The notes under the pieces were generated by a model. The model made no database searches, was not told where the DNA came from, and saw nothing but the letters and a program-made list of their open reading frames with translations. Both the position numbers and the translations under genes were made by a program. Shown piece after piece: positions 42,808 through 51,891 of a DNA stretch of 64,000 bases. The stretch is from Chryseolinea lacunae (lineage in GTDB: Bacteria > Bacteroidota > Bacteroidia > Cytophagales > Cyclobacteriaceae), in the NCBI RefSeq assembly GCF_016735595.1, contig NZ_JAERRB010000003.1:749645-813644 (forward strand), read 5' to 3'. Numbering within the stretch: position 1 is the stretch's first letter; each line of letters begins with the position of its first letter.

Positions 42808-43569
42808 ATGAAAACATTTCAAAACCAGGTGGCCATTGTCACCGGCGCGGGCCAGGGCATTGGGCTGGAGATTTGCCGACAGCTTGCCGCCCAGGGTGCC
42901 AGTGTGGTGCTGAACGACATGGAGGCTTCGCTGGCCGAGGAGGCCGCCCGAAGCATTCAGAAAGCGCATGGCCGGTGCATCGCCTTTGCCGGCGATGCGT
43001 CCGACACGCTGTTCATTAAAGAGATGGTGGCCGAAGCCGTGAAACACTTCGGCAAGCTCGACATTGCTGTGGCCAATGCGGGCATTACGTTGTTTGGCGA
43101 TTTTTTTGAATACAAGCCCGAAGACTTCAGCAAAGTGATGAGCGTGAACCTGGGCGGAAGTTTTTTTCTGGCCCAACTGGCTTCGCGGCAAATGAAAGAG
43201 CAGGGTTCGGGTGGACGTGTGCTGTTCATGTCGTCGGTCACTGGTCACCAGGCGCATAAAAACCTGGCGGCCTATGGCATGAGCAAAGCGGCTCTCGAAA
43301 TGTTGGCAAAGACACTCGTGCTGGAGTTGTCGCCCTACCACATCACCGTGAATGCCATCGCCCCCGGCGCCACCGCCACCGAGCGCACGTTGAACGACCC
43401 CGACTATGAATCCACATGGTCGCGCATCACGCCCATCGGCAAACCCGCCACCACAAGCGACATTGCCCACGCGGCATTGTTTCTCATTTCGCCACAAGCT
43501 GGACATGTGACCGGCCAGACGCTGGTAGTGGATGGCGGTTGGACAAGTGTGAGTCCTTCGCCGTACTGA
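42808..43569 (+). CDS. Short-chain dehydrogenase/reductase
   Basis: 253 residues. The NAD(P) motif GAGQGIG, the NAG strand (VANAGITL), catalytic Ser in MSSVTG and Y-x-x-x-K in AYGMSKAAL are all present. Asp in the second strand (LNDME) suggests NAD+. It follows the dehydratase by 48 bases, so it probably oxidises a sugar or keto-deoxy acid in the same pathway. Confidence 0.9.
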   Translation: MKTFQNQVAIVTGAGQGIGLEICRQLAAQGASVVLNDMEASLAEEAARSIQKAHGRCIAFAGDASDTLFIKEMVAEAVKHFGKLDIAVANAGITLFGDFFEYKPEDFSKVMSVNLGGSFFLAQLASRQMKEQGSGGRVLFMSSVTGHQAHKNLAAYGMSKAALEMLAKTLVLELSPYHITVNAIAPGATATERTLNDPDYESTWSRITPIGKPATTSDIAHAALFLISPQAGHVTGQTLVVDGGWTSVSPSPY

Positions 43570-43696
43570 TCCACGCCCCATTGGGCAAAAATTTCCCCAA
43601 TTCTTTTTTGTGTAGCCCGAATTTCTTTAGAATTCAGCCAACGTAACGGGGCATGCCGATTGTATCCTGCGAGGGTACTTCAAACCTCACGCAACT

Positions 43697-45028
43697 ATGG
43701 TAGCTCTACAACGCACGCTCTTAATTTTCCTGGGAGGATTATTATTGATCTTCGCCGCCTGGAGCGGCTTTCAAGTGCATCGGCTTTCCGCTCAACGCGC
43801 GGAAATAAAAAAAGACTATAGTGTGCTCAACAACATCACCTACGGCCTGCTGTCGGTGAATGCCTGGCGCGACCACATCGTGCGCGTTGTTACGCATCGC
43901 ATAGACGACTTTCAATTCACACGGCCACAACGCAAAGCGGTGAAAGAAGAAATTTCTGTGGTGTTGCACGCGGTCATCAACAAGGCCGACAGTATGATTG
44001 ACCGCAAGCAAAAGACGTTGGGTGGCAAGCTCAAGAAGTTTGCTGTGAAAACCCTGGTGAACGAAGACAAGCTGCACGCTAAAGTGCCCGAGTTTGCCGA
44101 AACCATTGTGAGTGAAATTGAAAAACCAAAAAACAAGGAAAAACTCAAAGTGCTCGCGCAAAGCAAGCTCGAAGAATTTGGCACCATCACCTACGACAGT
44201 GCCAACGATGTGACCCGGGCCGAAGACATCCTCACAAAATATGGTGCCAGCGATCTGGTGTCGTTCAATCAAAACAGCCAGCAGCAACTTGATCAACTAC
44301 AGGAGAGAACCTATTTCTTTACGTACTCCATTTTGGCCATCATGGTTTTCTTCCTGGTCATGTGGTGGATATTGAAAAAACAGCAGGCCTTGCACACACC
44401 TTTCTTTGTGCTCTCTGTGATCCTTGCACTGATCGTGCTTTTTGTAGGCTTAACATCGCCCATGATTGAGATCGATGCCCGCATCAAGGAGATGAGTTTT
44501 CTGTTGATCGGCGAGCGCATTTCGTTTCACGACCAGGTCATCTTCTTCCAAAGCAAAAGCATTGTGGACGTGGTGCGTATCCTGATCGAAACCGGCAAAT
44601 ATGACTCAGCCTTAGTCGGCATTCTCATCCTGCTTTTCAGCATTGTTTTCCCCATCGCCAAACTAATCTCCACAAAGCTATACCTGCTGGGCTCCGAGCG
44701 TTGGAGAACCAACAAAGTGATTCAATACTTTGCTTTCAAGTCGGGAAAATGGAGCATGGCCGATGTGAATGTGGTAGCGATCTTCATGGCCTATATCGGT
44801 TTCAAAGGAATTCTGGATAGCCAACTGTCCAACCTGAATATGAAGACCGATTCGCTCGCCAGCATTTCCACCAACGAAACGTCGCTGCAACCGGGCTTCC
44901 TGTTGTTCGTGGCCTTTGTGCTGTTCGGCCTCATTCTCTCGGGTGTGCTTCAGCGCATCACCACGCTCGAAAAGAAAACAGATGCTGCTTTGCCCTTGCA
45001 AAAAAACATCAGTCATGCGATTGCATGA
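43697..45028 (+). CDS. PqiA-family membrane protein with an N-terminal extension
   Basis: 443 residues. Residues ~1-200 have one membrane helix and a charged extracytoplasmic part (KKDYSVLNNITYGLLSVNAWRDH). Residues ~205-435 are the PqiA domain, with helices and MIEIDARIKEMSF. Typical PqiA works in lipid transport between membranes. The last 351 bases are overlapped in antisense by the BNR gene. Confidence 0.8.
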   Translation: MVALQRTLLIFLGGLLLIFAAWSGFQVHRLSAQRAEIKKDYSVLNNITYGLLSVNAWRDHIVRVVTHRIDDFQFTRPQRKAVKEEISVVLHAVINKADSMIDRKQKTLGGKLKKFAVKTLVNEDKLHAKVPEFAETIVSEIEKPKNKEKLKVLAQSKLEEFGTITYDSANDVTRAEDILTKYGASDLVSFNQNSQQQLDQLQERTYFFTYSILAIMVFFLVMWWILKKQQALHTPFFVLSVILALIVLFVGLTSPMIEIDARIKEMSFLLIGERISFHDQVIFFQSKSIVDVVRILIETGKYDSALVGILILLFSIVFPIAKLISTKLYLLGSERWRTNKVIQYFAFKSGKWSMADVNVVAIFMAYIGFKGILDSQLSNLNMKTDSLASISTNETSLQPGFLLFVAFVLFGLILSGVLQRITTLEKKTDAALPLQKNISHAIA

Positions 45029-45949
45029 TTCGTCATTTTTATTGGCGGCGCTAGCCACAAGTCCAAACGGTGTGTGCACCATTTTTGTGAACGACAAAGT
45101 CTGCGGCAACCCATAGGCCTTGAAGCCGAATGCAAAATTGCCTTGCAACAGTTTGAAGTATCCTTTCCATTCGGGAATTAAAAATCGTGTACTGGCCGGT
45201 GTGAGCTTAAACGTGTAGTGTGCGGGCAAATAGATGTCGGCGGGAATCCACGTCAGGCCATCGTCGGGAGAGTTGAACACTTGTCCGCCAAACTCCAGCA
45301 GCGTCACGTTGTGTCCACTGGCTGCAATGGAATAGGTCGCGGCCTCTTTGTAGATTACGTTCCAGGTGTCGCCACCATCAACCGAGGCAACGGCGCCGCG
45401 ATGTGTTGCTGCATACAGGTGCCCTTCCGAAAATGAAAATGTATTGACCTGAACATCTTCCAGCAGAAGATTCCACGTTTTTCCACTGTCAACCGAGCGG
45501 TAGATCCCATCGTTGGTACCGGCGAACACAACACTACGTAAGGTATAAAAACAACGGACGACTAAATTTTTCAATCCGCGGTTGGAAGCATCCCAATGTT
45601 CGCCGTCGTCGGTCGAGGTGTAGATGCCTTCGCCGTTGGTGCCTGCATACAGCATGGTGTTAGAGCCGGTGATCAGTGCGTTGATTCGGGTTGTGCTAGT
45701 AAAACCGGTGCTGCGATGCCACAGCAGTGTTTTGTCTGAAAGGAAGATGCCGTGCCGCGATGTTCCGGCCACCACCATGTTGCCATAGGTTGTCAGCGCG
45801 TTCACGCTGGCCTCCGCAGGCATGCCGGTGTTGGCGGGCTGCCAGTTCACACCTTGGTCTGTGCTGAGATAAATTCCACCGTCGGCCGCATGGCCCGTAG
45901 TGATGAGGCTGTGCAAGAGTACCCAGCTGAAGAAGATAATTTTTTTCAT
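44678..45949 (-). CDS. BNR/Asp-box repeat secreted protein, 3' end lost into pqiA antisense
   Basis: 423 residues if read to the first stop. A signal peptide is followed by Asp-box repeats (STDDGEHW, SVDSGKTW, SVDGGDTW, SPDDGLTW) of a beta-propeller, to about residue 305. The remaining ~115 residues are the antisense of pqiA and look unlike any protein (GDALKHTRENEAEQHKGHEQQ). The true C-terminal blade seems missing. A deletion or frameshift probably removed the natural stop. Protein function is unknown. Confidence 0.7.
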   Translation of the reverse strand: MKKIIFFSWVLLHSLITTGHAADGGIYLSTDQGVNWQPANTGMPAEASVNALTTYGNMVVAGTSRHGIFLSDKTLLWHRSTGFTSTTRINALITGSNTMLYAGTNGEGIYTSTDDGEHWDASNRGLKNLVVRCFYTLRSVVFAGTNDGIYRSVDSGKTWNLLLEDVQVNTFSFSEGHLYAATHRGAVASVDGGDTWNVIYKEAATYSIAASGHNVTLLEFGGQVFNSPDDGLTWIPADIYLPAHYTFKLTPASTRFLIPEWKGYFKLLQGNFAFGFKAYGLPQTLSFTKMVHTPFGLVASAANKNDESCNRMTDVFLQGQSSICFLFERGDALKHTRENEAEQHKGHEQQEARLQRRFVGGNAGERIGLHIQVGQLAIQNSFETDIGHEDRYHIHIGHAPFSRLESKVLNHFVGSPTLGAQQV

Positions 45950-45982
45950 ATGTCTTTTTTTAGAAGGCTACTGTAAATGTGA

Positions 45983-46612
45983 TTAGCAACCGTTGGCCAC
46001 AAGCAAAATCTCAAGGCCTATGGCATCGGAGATTGCACCGTCGCCGATGTTGGAGAAAAACTTACCCGAGTCGTAGCGAACGTTCCAGCGCGTGCGGTCA
46101 AACTTCAACTTTGCCGAAACCTTCAGCTCGCCATTCACCTTCGTGGATGTGGCGCGGAAGGTGAGTGTGTTTTTCACGCCCTTCAACGTCAGGTTGCCGG
46201 TGATTTCATAGTTGGGCTCGCCGGCGTTTGCGGTCACAGGTGTGGCTTTGGTGATGGTGAACAGTGCCTTGGGAAACTTGGCCACATCAAAGAAGTCGCT
46301 GCTCTTCAAATGTTTTTCCAGGTCCCTCGCCGCGGAGTCGCCACGCATGTCGTGGTTTTCTATGCTGGTCATGTCGAGCACAAACGAACCGCCGGTGATC
46401 TGTTCGCCAGTCATCTCGATCTCGCCCTTCAGGAGTTTGATGGCGCCGCGATGTTCGTTGAAATTGAAGGTATAGGAGCCGGTCCATAACACCGTGCTGT
46501 TTTGAGGATCGACAATCAGTATGGAAAGTCCCTCATTTTTCTCGGTGAAACTGCTCATAAGCGGCCACAGGCAAAGGAGAAAAAAAAGATGGTGGTGAAG
46601 TTTTGTTTTCAT
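45983..46612 (-). CDS. YceI-family periplasmic protein
   Basis: 209 residues with a signal peptide. The YceI lipocalin-like barrel is clear: VDPQNSTVLWTGSYTFNFNEHRGAIKLLKGEI, GGSFVLDMTSIE, LKSSDFFDVAKFPKALFTIT, and ITGNLTLKGVKNTLTF. These bind isoprenoids in other species. It lies 33 bases upstream of the BNR gene on the same strand. Confidence 0.9.
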   Translation of the reverse strand: MKTKLHHHLFFLLCLWPLMSSFTEKNEGLSILIVDPQNSTVLWTGSYTFNFNEHRGAIKLLKGEIEMTGEQITGGSFVLDMTSIENHDMRGDSAARDLEKHLKSSDFFDVAKFPKALFTITKATPVTANAGEPNYEITGNLTLKGVKNTLTFRATSTKVNGELKVSAKLKFDRTRWNVRYDSGKFFSNIGDGAISDAIGLEILLVANGC

Positions 46613-46757
46613 GGGTATTTTGATTTTGTGTGCAGCAAACCTATCCGGGGGAAAATGCCCGTTCGTAAAACCCGTGTAAAAAGATGTTAATGATTTGTAA
46701 ATTTTTAAAGAGCGATCGTTTTACGGGTTATTTTTACTGAGCATAATAAAAGGCATC

Positions 46758-48029
46758 ATGAACAGACAAAACATTTTCAAAAGCGTGGTGGTGGCTGCCG
46801 TGGTGGCCATTGTGGGCTTGCTTGCCGTGCAGGTGTATTGGTTCAGGAGTGCCTATGATGTGCGCGAAAAACAATTTAACGACAAAGTGAACCTCGCACT
46901 GCGTGCCTTGACAAACGACTTGCTGAAAGCGGAAGGCGACACCACGTCGACGATCCGCCCAGTGGTGATGACGGCGTCGAATTCGTTTTATGTTGATCTG
47001 AACCACACACTTTCCTATGCGGCCCTGGATTCGAGTTTGCGAAAAACCTTTGTGCGACATGGTCTTGATGCCCCGTTCGAGCTTACGGTGTATGATAAGA
47101 ATCGCACGGGCATTATTTTAGGAAATCTTTACCTGAATGGTGCGTACACGACCGACACGGCCACATGCAGATCGCGCATGGCCGAGGCTCGCATTCCCAT
47201 GGATTTTATGATCACCTTTCCCGATAAACAAACCGACATCGTGGGCGGCATGATGTTCTGGATCGTTTCGGCTTGTGCTTTTGTGTTTATTCTTGCGCTG
47301 TTCGCATACCTGGTGGTCGATCTGCAAAAACAAAAAAAGCTTTCCGAGATCAAGACCGACTTCATGAACAACATCACGCACGAGCTTCAAACGCCCATCA
47401 CCAACATCTCGCTGGCCAGTGAAGTGTTGCGCGCCGGCAGCGGACGACTTGACGAACAAAAAGCCGTGCACTACGCCAACATCATCTACCAGGAAAACCG
47501 CCGGTTAAAGTTTCAGGTGGAACAGGTGTTGCAGGCTTCACTGTTTGAGAAGGGCGAGATTGCTTTGACAAAGAAAGAAGTGAATGTGAACAGCCTCATG
47601 GAAGAAGTGATTCAGAATTTCCAGATGCGCATCCAAAACCGTCAGGGCCAGTTGCGTGGCAAACTGGATGCCTTGCAGCCGTTTGTGTTTGCCGACGAAT
47701 TTCACCTCACCAACATTTTCTATAGCCTGCTGGACAACGCCGACAAATATTCGCCCGACAAACCCGACATCACGGTCACCACCATCAACAAACCCCATGG
47801 CATCCTCATCGCGATTGCCGACAAAGGCATTGGCATACGCCGTGAAGTGCAGCAATACATCTTTGATAAATTCTATCGGGCCTCGACGGGAAACGTGCAC
47901 GATGTGAAGGGCTATGGTCTTGGCCTCACCTACGTGCAAAAAATTGTGGAGGCACACCGGGGACGCGTGTCGGTGACGAGCGAGCCGCAACATGGAAGCT
48001 GCTTCGAATTGTATTTTGAAAACTGTTAA
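46758..48029 (+). CDS. Membrane sensor histidine kinase
   Basis: 423 residues. Two helices (~10-30 and ~170-195) bracket a periplasmic sensor. The H-box is THELQTPITN, with Gln in place of the usual Lys, plus N-box LLDNADKYS and G-box GYGLGLTYV. It is followed after three bases by its response regulator. The layout matches RprX-type kinases of Bacteroidota. Confidence 0.93.
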   Translation: MNRQNIFKSVVVAAVVAIVGLLAVQVYWFRSAYDVREKQFNDKVNLALRALTNDLLKAEGDTTSTIRPVVMTASNSFYVDLNHTLSYAALDSSLRKTFVRHGLDAPFELTVYDKNRTGIILGNLYLNGAYTTDTATCRSRMAEARIPMDFMITFPDKQTDIVGGMMFWIVSACAFVFILALFAYLVVDLQKQKKLSEIKTDFMNNITHELQTPITNISLASEVLRAGSGRLDEQKAVHYANIIYQENRRLKFQVEQVLQASLFEKGEIALTKKEVNVNSLMEEVIQNFQMRIQNRQGQLRGKLDALQPFVFADEFHLTNIFYSLLDNADKYSPDKPDITVTTINKPHGILIAIADKGIGIRREVQQYIFDKFYRASTGNVHDVKGYGLGLTYVQKIVEAHRGRVSVTSEPQHGSCFELYFENC

Positions 48030-48032
48030 GCC

Positions 48033-48746
48033 ATGAGCCGCAGGATTCTTTTGGTGGAAGACGACGAGAACATGCGCTTCATGTTGCAAGACAACCTGGA
48101 GATGGCAGGCTACTCCGTGTGCGCCATCGAAGACGGGCAAACCGCCCTGAGCACATTCATGAAAGAATCGTTCGACCTTTGCGTGGTCGATGTGATGTTG
48201 CCCAAGAAAGATGGATTCACACTCGCCACCGACATCCGTCGGCTCAATGTGCAAATTCCCATTGTGTTCTTAACGGCCAAGAATCTGAAAGAAGACCGCA
48301 TCCACGGATTCAAGATTGGTGCCGACGACTACATCACCAAACCTTTTAGCCTCGAAGAATTTTTGCTGCGCATCGAAGCCATCGTGAAGCGCGTCTACAA
48401 CACGCCGACCAAGGCCGACGAACAGTTCTCGTATTCGCTGGCCACATTCACGTTCCACTTCAATCAGCAACAGATTTCAAACGACCATGCTGTGGTGGAA
48501 CTCACGCGCAAGGAAGCCAAGTTGCTAAGGCTATTTTGCATGCATCAGAACAAAGTGATTGAAAGAGACATCATTCAGAAGGCCATTTGGGAAGATGAAG
48601 GCTACTTCGTGGGCAGAAGCATGGATGTGTTTATATCGAGACTTCGCAAAATTTTTAAAGACGAACCCGCCGTGAACATCCAGACCATTCATGGTGTGGG
48701 CTACAAACTGGAGGTGATCACTGCGCCTCAGCCCACTGAAAAGTGA
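48033..48746 (+). CDS. OmpR-family response regulator
   Basis: 237 residues. Receiver domain with phospho-Asp in CVVDVMLPKKDG and conserved Lys in FLTAKN, followed by a winged helix (VVELTRKEAKLLRLFC, SRLRKIFKDEP, IHGVGYKLEV). Partner of the kinase just upstream. Its 3' end overlaps that of the next, convergent regulator by 19 bases. Confidence 0.94.
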   Translation: MSRRILLVEDDENMRFMLQDNLEMAGYSVCAIEDGQTALSTFMKESFDLCVVDVMLPKKDGFTLATDIRRLNVQIPIVFLTAKNLKEDRIHGFKIGADDYITKPFSLEEFLLRIEAIVKRVYNTPTKADEQFSYSLATFTFHFNQQQISNDHAVVELTRKEAKLLRLFCMHQNKVIERDIIQKAIWEDEGYFVGRSMDVFISRLRKIFKDEPAVNIQTIHGVGYKLEVITAPQPTEK

Positions 48747-49426
48747 TAGCCAATACCTTTAATGGTGATGATCTTGATGGCAGGATCTTCTTTCAGATAG
48801 TCGCGCAACTTGGTGATGTAGACATCGAGGTTCCGTGAATTAAAAAACGAATCATCGCCCCAAAGTTTTAACAGAATGTCTTTGCGCAGTACTGTCGCGT
48901 TTTTGTTGTCGATCAACATCTGCAACAGCGTTGACTCGCGGTGGGAGAGTTGCCGGGCCTTGTCGTTCACGCGCAGTTCGTAGCGCAGCGGCAAAAACTC
49001 AAAGTGCCCGATGGCAATAGATTCCGGCGATGTGGAGGTGTGGGTTGGTTTTTGCGATTGCGTGAGATGCAGCAGGTTGTTGATTCGAACAATCAGTTCT
49101 TCCATGCTGAAGGGCTTTCGCAAATAATCGTTGCCGCCCGCTTCAAATCCTTTCAGCAAATCTTCGGTCTGCACTTTGGCCGTCACAAAAATGATGGGAA
49201 TGCCAGGTGCCAGCACGCGAATTTCTTTGGCCAGGGTGTAGCCGTCTTTGGTGGGCAACATGATGTCGAGCACACACAGGTCGGGCTGCGTCATCTTGAA
49301 AGCCGCGTCCACATCGTTTCCGTCCGTCACCATCACCACCTCGAAGTCGCGACTCTCCAGGCTTTCCTTCACAATCCGTCCCAGAAACGGTTCGTCTTCA
49401 ACATACAGGATTTTGGTTTTTGACAT
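48728..49426 (-). CDS. OmpR-family response regulator
   Basis: 232 residues. Phospho-Asp in CVLDIMLPTKDG, Lys in FVTAKV, winged helix with RQLSHRESTLLQMLI and IKGIGYHFSV. It is a close relative of the facing regulator. The ATG at 49426 (MSKTKILYVEDEP) is preferred over one 120 bases upstream. Its kinase gene lies 55 bases upstream. Confidence 0.94.
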   Translation of the reverse strand: MSKTKILYVEDEPFLGRIVKESLESRDFEVVMVTDGNDVDAAFKMTQPDLCVLDIMLPTKDGYTLAKEIRVLAPGIPIIFVTAKVQTEDLLKGFEAGGNDYLRKPFSMEELIVRINNLLHLTQSQKPTHTSTSPESIAIGHFEFLPLRYELRVNDKARQLSHRESTLLQMLIDNKNATVLRKDILLKLWGDDSFFNSRNLDVYITKLRDYLKEDPAIKIITIKGIGYHFSVG

Positions 49427-49481
49427 AGTGGAAAGAGGACTGCGATTGTCGTTCAAGATAACAAGGGAAGATCTGGGTTGC

Positions 49482-50966
49482 TTATTGTTTTGTGGGAAAG
49501 GTAATGATGAAGGTGCTGCCGGCACCCGGCGCACTGTCGAGCTCAAGTTTGCCCTGATGTTTTTTCACCACACCGGCCACATAGCTGAGGCCAAGGCCAT
49601 AGCCCTTTGTGTTGTGAACGTTGCCCGTGGGCACACGGAAGAATTTTTCAAATACTTTTTTGTGATAGGCCGCATCAATGCCGGGTCCGTTGTCCTGCAC
49701 AGAGAGCCGAAGCAACGAGCCCTCGCTTTTCAATACCACCGCGATGACGGGTTCGCCTGCGCTATACTTCAACGCGTTGTCAAGCAGATTATATAATAGA
49801 TACGACACATTCACGGCCACCCCGGTCATCACAAAACGTTCACCCTCTTTGCGGTAATCCAGTTTTGCATTTCGTTTTTCAAGCACGGGCTTCATGGACG
49901 TGAGAATTTGTTCGAGCAAAACATCCAGTGCGAAAGGTTCGGCTGTCAATTCGCGGCCTTCGCTTTCCAGCATCGAGGTTTCCATGATTTTGTCGGTCAT
50001 TTCACTGAGGCGTTTCAATTCGCCTTGCGCGATGTCGAGATATTCGGCCGTGAGTTGTGGATTGTCTTTGGCATTAAAACTTTTCAGTGCCTCCAACGCC
50101 ACACTCACCGTGGCCACCGGCGTTTTCAATTCGTGGGTGATGTTGCTGATGAAGTCGTTCTTCAACGCGATCAGTTGGCGTTGGGCGCGCATGCTGCGAT
50201 AGAGCACGAAGAACGAGCCCGCGGTGATGCACGTGAGGAAAAAGGAAAAAATAAGCTGCGGTGCAATTTCTCTTAACAACAATTTTGGAACTCCGGGGAA
50301 TGCCGCCGCATAACGATCGAGTGGACTGATGTGAACATATTCCGAGAACAGCGTGTCGCGAAACAACCGTGGTCGTCCGCGATTGTCGTCGTCGTCATTT
50401 TTTCTCCGTTCTTCCAATGGGAACACGGGCTGTTTCACCACCACGTGTCTGATGGTGAACGACGCGGGTCGTTTGGCCCGCGCCAAAGCCATTGCATAAT
50501 GTTGCGACAGGCTGTCGATGTTCAGCGTGTCCTGTCCATAGCGGATAAAGTAGTTGTAGCGTCCTGGTTTGCTGCGAATCTTGTGTGTCAGTGGCGGAAG
50601 CATCTCACCGATGGGGTGCGTGCTGTCGGCAGACGTAACAAAGATCTGTATGTCGGCGTCCTTGCCTAAAACTTTCACACGGCGGTGAATGGAGTCTTTT
50701 CCTGGCAGAGGCATGGTTCGGCGAAGGCGTGCGCCCATCAACAGCGACGTTGTGTCTGTAGAGGATGTTATGGGCTCAATGCGTTTTGCCAGCAGCGAAT
50801 CGCGGAGTGTGAACACGGTGGTTCTGAACAGGTAGTTGGTTTCGCGTTTGAAATCAAAGAAGGCCTTTTCATAAGAGCTTTTCAGCCACAGCACCTGCAA
50901 CACCACCAGCAACACAAGGCTGCAGATCATGAGGGCAAGCGAAAGCAGATCGGTCCGTTTCTTCAT
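49482..50966 (-). CDS. Membrane sensor histidine kinase
   Basis: 494 residues. Helices at ~10-30 and ~240-265 flank a long periplasmic region with basic and acidic patches (ERRKNDDDDNRGRPR). Kinase motifs: THELKTPVATV, LLDNALKYS, GYGLGLSYV. It is divergent from a GLPGLI gene, which it may control. Confidence 0.93.
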   Translation of the reverse strand: MKKRTDLLSLALMICSLVLLVVLQVLWLKSSYEKAFFDFKRETNYLFRTTVFTLRDSLLAKRIEPITSSTDTTSLLMGARLRRTMPLPGKDSIHRRVKVLGKDADIQIFVTSADSTHPIGEMLPPLTHKIRSKPGRYNYFIRYGQDTLNIDSLSQHYAMALARAKRPASFTIRHVVVKQPVFPLEERRKNDDDDNRGRPRLFRDTLFSEYVHISPLDRYAAAFPGVPKLLLREIAPQLIFSFFLTCITAGSFFVLYRSMRAQRQLIALKNDFISNITHELKTPVATVSVALEALKSFNAKDNPQLTAEYLDIAQGELKRLSEMTDKIMETSMLESEGRELTAEPFALDVLLEQILTSMKPVLEKRNAKLDYRKEGERFVMTGVAVNVSYLLYNLLDNALKYSAGEPVIAVVLKSEGSLLRLSVQDNGPGIDAAYHKKVFEKFFRVPTGNVHNTKGYGLGLSYVAGVVKKHQGKLELDSAPGAGSTFIITFPTKQ

Positions 50967-51065
50967 AGCTCAAAGGTAGCACTCTTTCGTGGTGGCCCCG
51001 AATGCCTTTAACCTTAATTAACATTCCATTCAGCTTCGTTAACCCGTTTCGGATTTCGGGCCACG

Positions 51066-51073
51066 TACTTTTA
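51066..51073 (+). promoter_or_regulatory. Candidate promoter -7 element TACTTTTA
   Basis: One base from TAnnTTTG, 36 bases before the GLPGLI start, in the divergent region shared with the kinase gene. Confidence 0.35.
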
Positions 51074-51108
51074 CTGGCGAAGAAAGTCACATGAATTTTA
51101 ACACAACT

Positions 51109-51849
51109 ATGAAACGAATACTTCTACTGTTGGGCGTGCTGGCCATGCTCGCCGCGGTTCACATGGTGGTGGGCCAGGTTGGCGAAGGGGTCATTACCTA
51201 CGAAGTGAAAACCAGCATGCATCGTCGCTTGCCACCCGACCGCCAGGAAATGAAAGATCAGCTTCCCGAATTCAACATCGTGAAAGACCAGCTCTTCTTC
51301 AATACCACCGAGTCGCTCTATGCGCCCGTGGAGGAAGATGACGAAGAAGAATTTGGCAACGACCGTGGCCCGGTGCGCATGCGTTTTGCCCGACCCAACG
51401 CCCGCATCTATACGCATCGCGGAACGGGACGTCGCGTGGTGTCGCAAGAGTTCATGGGCAAGCGCTATCGCATCGACGACACCGTGAAAATTTCGCCGTG
51501 GAAATTCGGAACAGAAACCAAAACCATTCAGGGCTATTCCTGCAAGCGCGCCAGCTTCTATAACGAAGAACGAAAACAAAACGTGGTGGCGTGGTATACC
51601 GGCCAGCTCCGGGCTTCCATGGGTCCGGAAAATTTTAACACACTACCCGGCACAATCCTTCAGGTAGACATCAACGACGGTGAACGCATCATCACAGCCG
51701 AAAAAATTGAAATGCGTGCGCTGAAGAAAAACGAATTGAAAGTGCCCACCGACGGCCAGAATATTACTCAGGCAGAATTCACGAAGATGATGGCCGCACA
51801 AATTGAACGCATGCGCGCCAATGGAGGCAACATGATGATCCGTAATTAA
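51109..51849 (+). CDS. GLPGLI-family protein
   Basis: 246 residues with a signal peptide. The family signature is visible as GPENFNTLPGTILQVD, with a preceding IQGYSCKRA and VAWYTGQL. GLPGLI proteins in Bacteroidota are exported and nearly always sit next to a TonB-type barrel protein, as here. Function unknown; possibly envelope maintenance or metal handling. Confidence 0.9.
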   Translation: MKRILLLLGVLAMLAAVHMVVGQVGEGVITYEVKTSMHRRLPPDRQEMKDQLPEFNIVKDQLFFNTTESLYAPVEEDDEEEFGNDRGPVRMRFARPNARIYTHRGTGRRVVSQEFMGKRYRIDDTVKISPWKFGTETKTIQGYSCKRASFYNEERKQNVVAWYTGQLRASMGPENFNTLPGTILQVDINDGERIITAEKIEMRALKKNELKVPTDGQNITQAEFTKMMAAQIERMRANGGNMMIRN

Positions 51850-51891
51850 TAGTCTTAACCTTTCCCTACATCGTTCTATTTGCCATCGCGT

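Noticed and set aside
41968..43581. 537-residue minus-strand frame opposite the dehydratase and SDR
   Set aside because: Antisense of two well-supported genes, with no recognisable domain.
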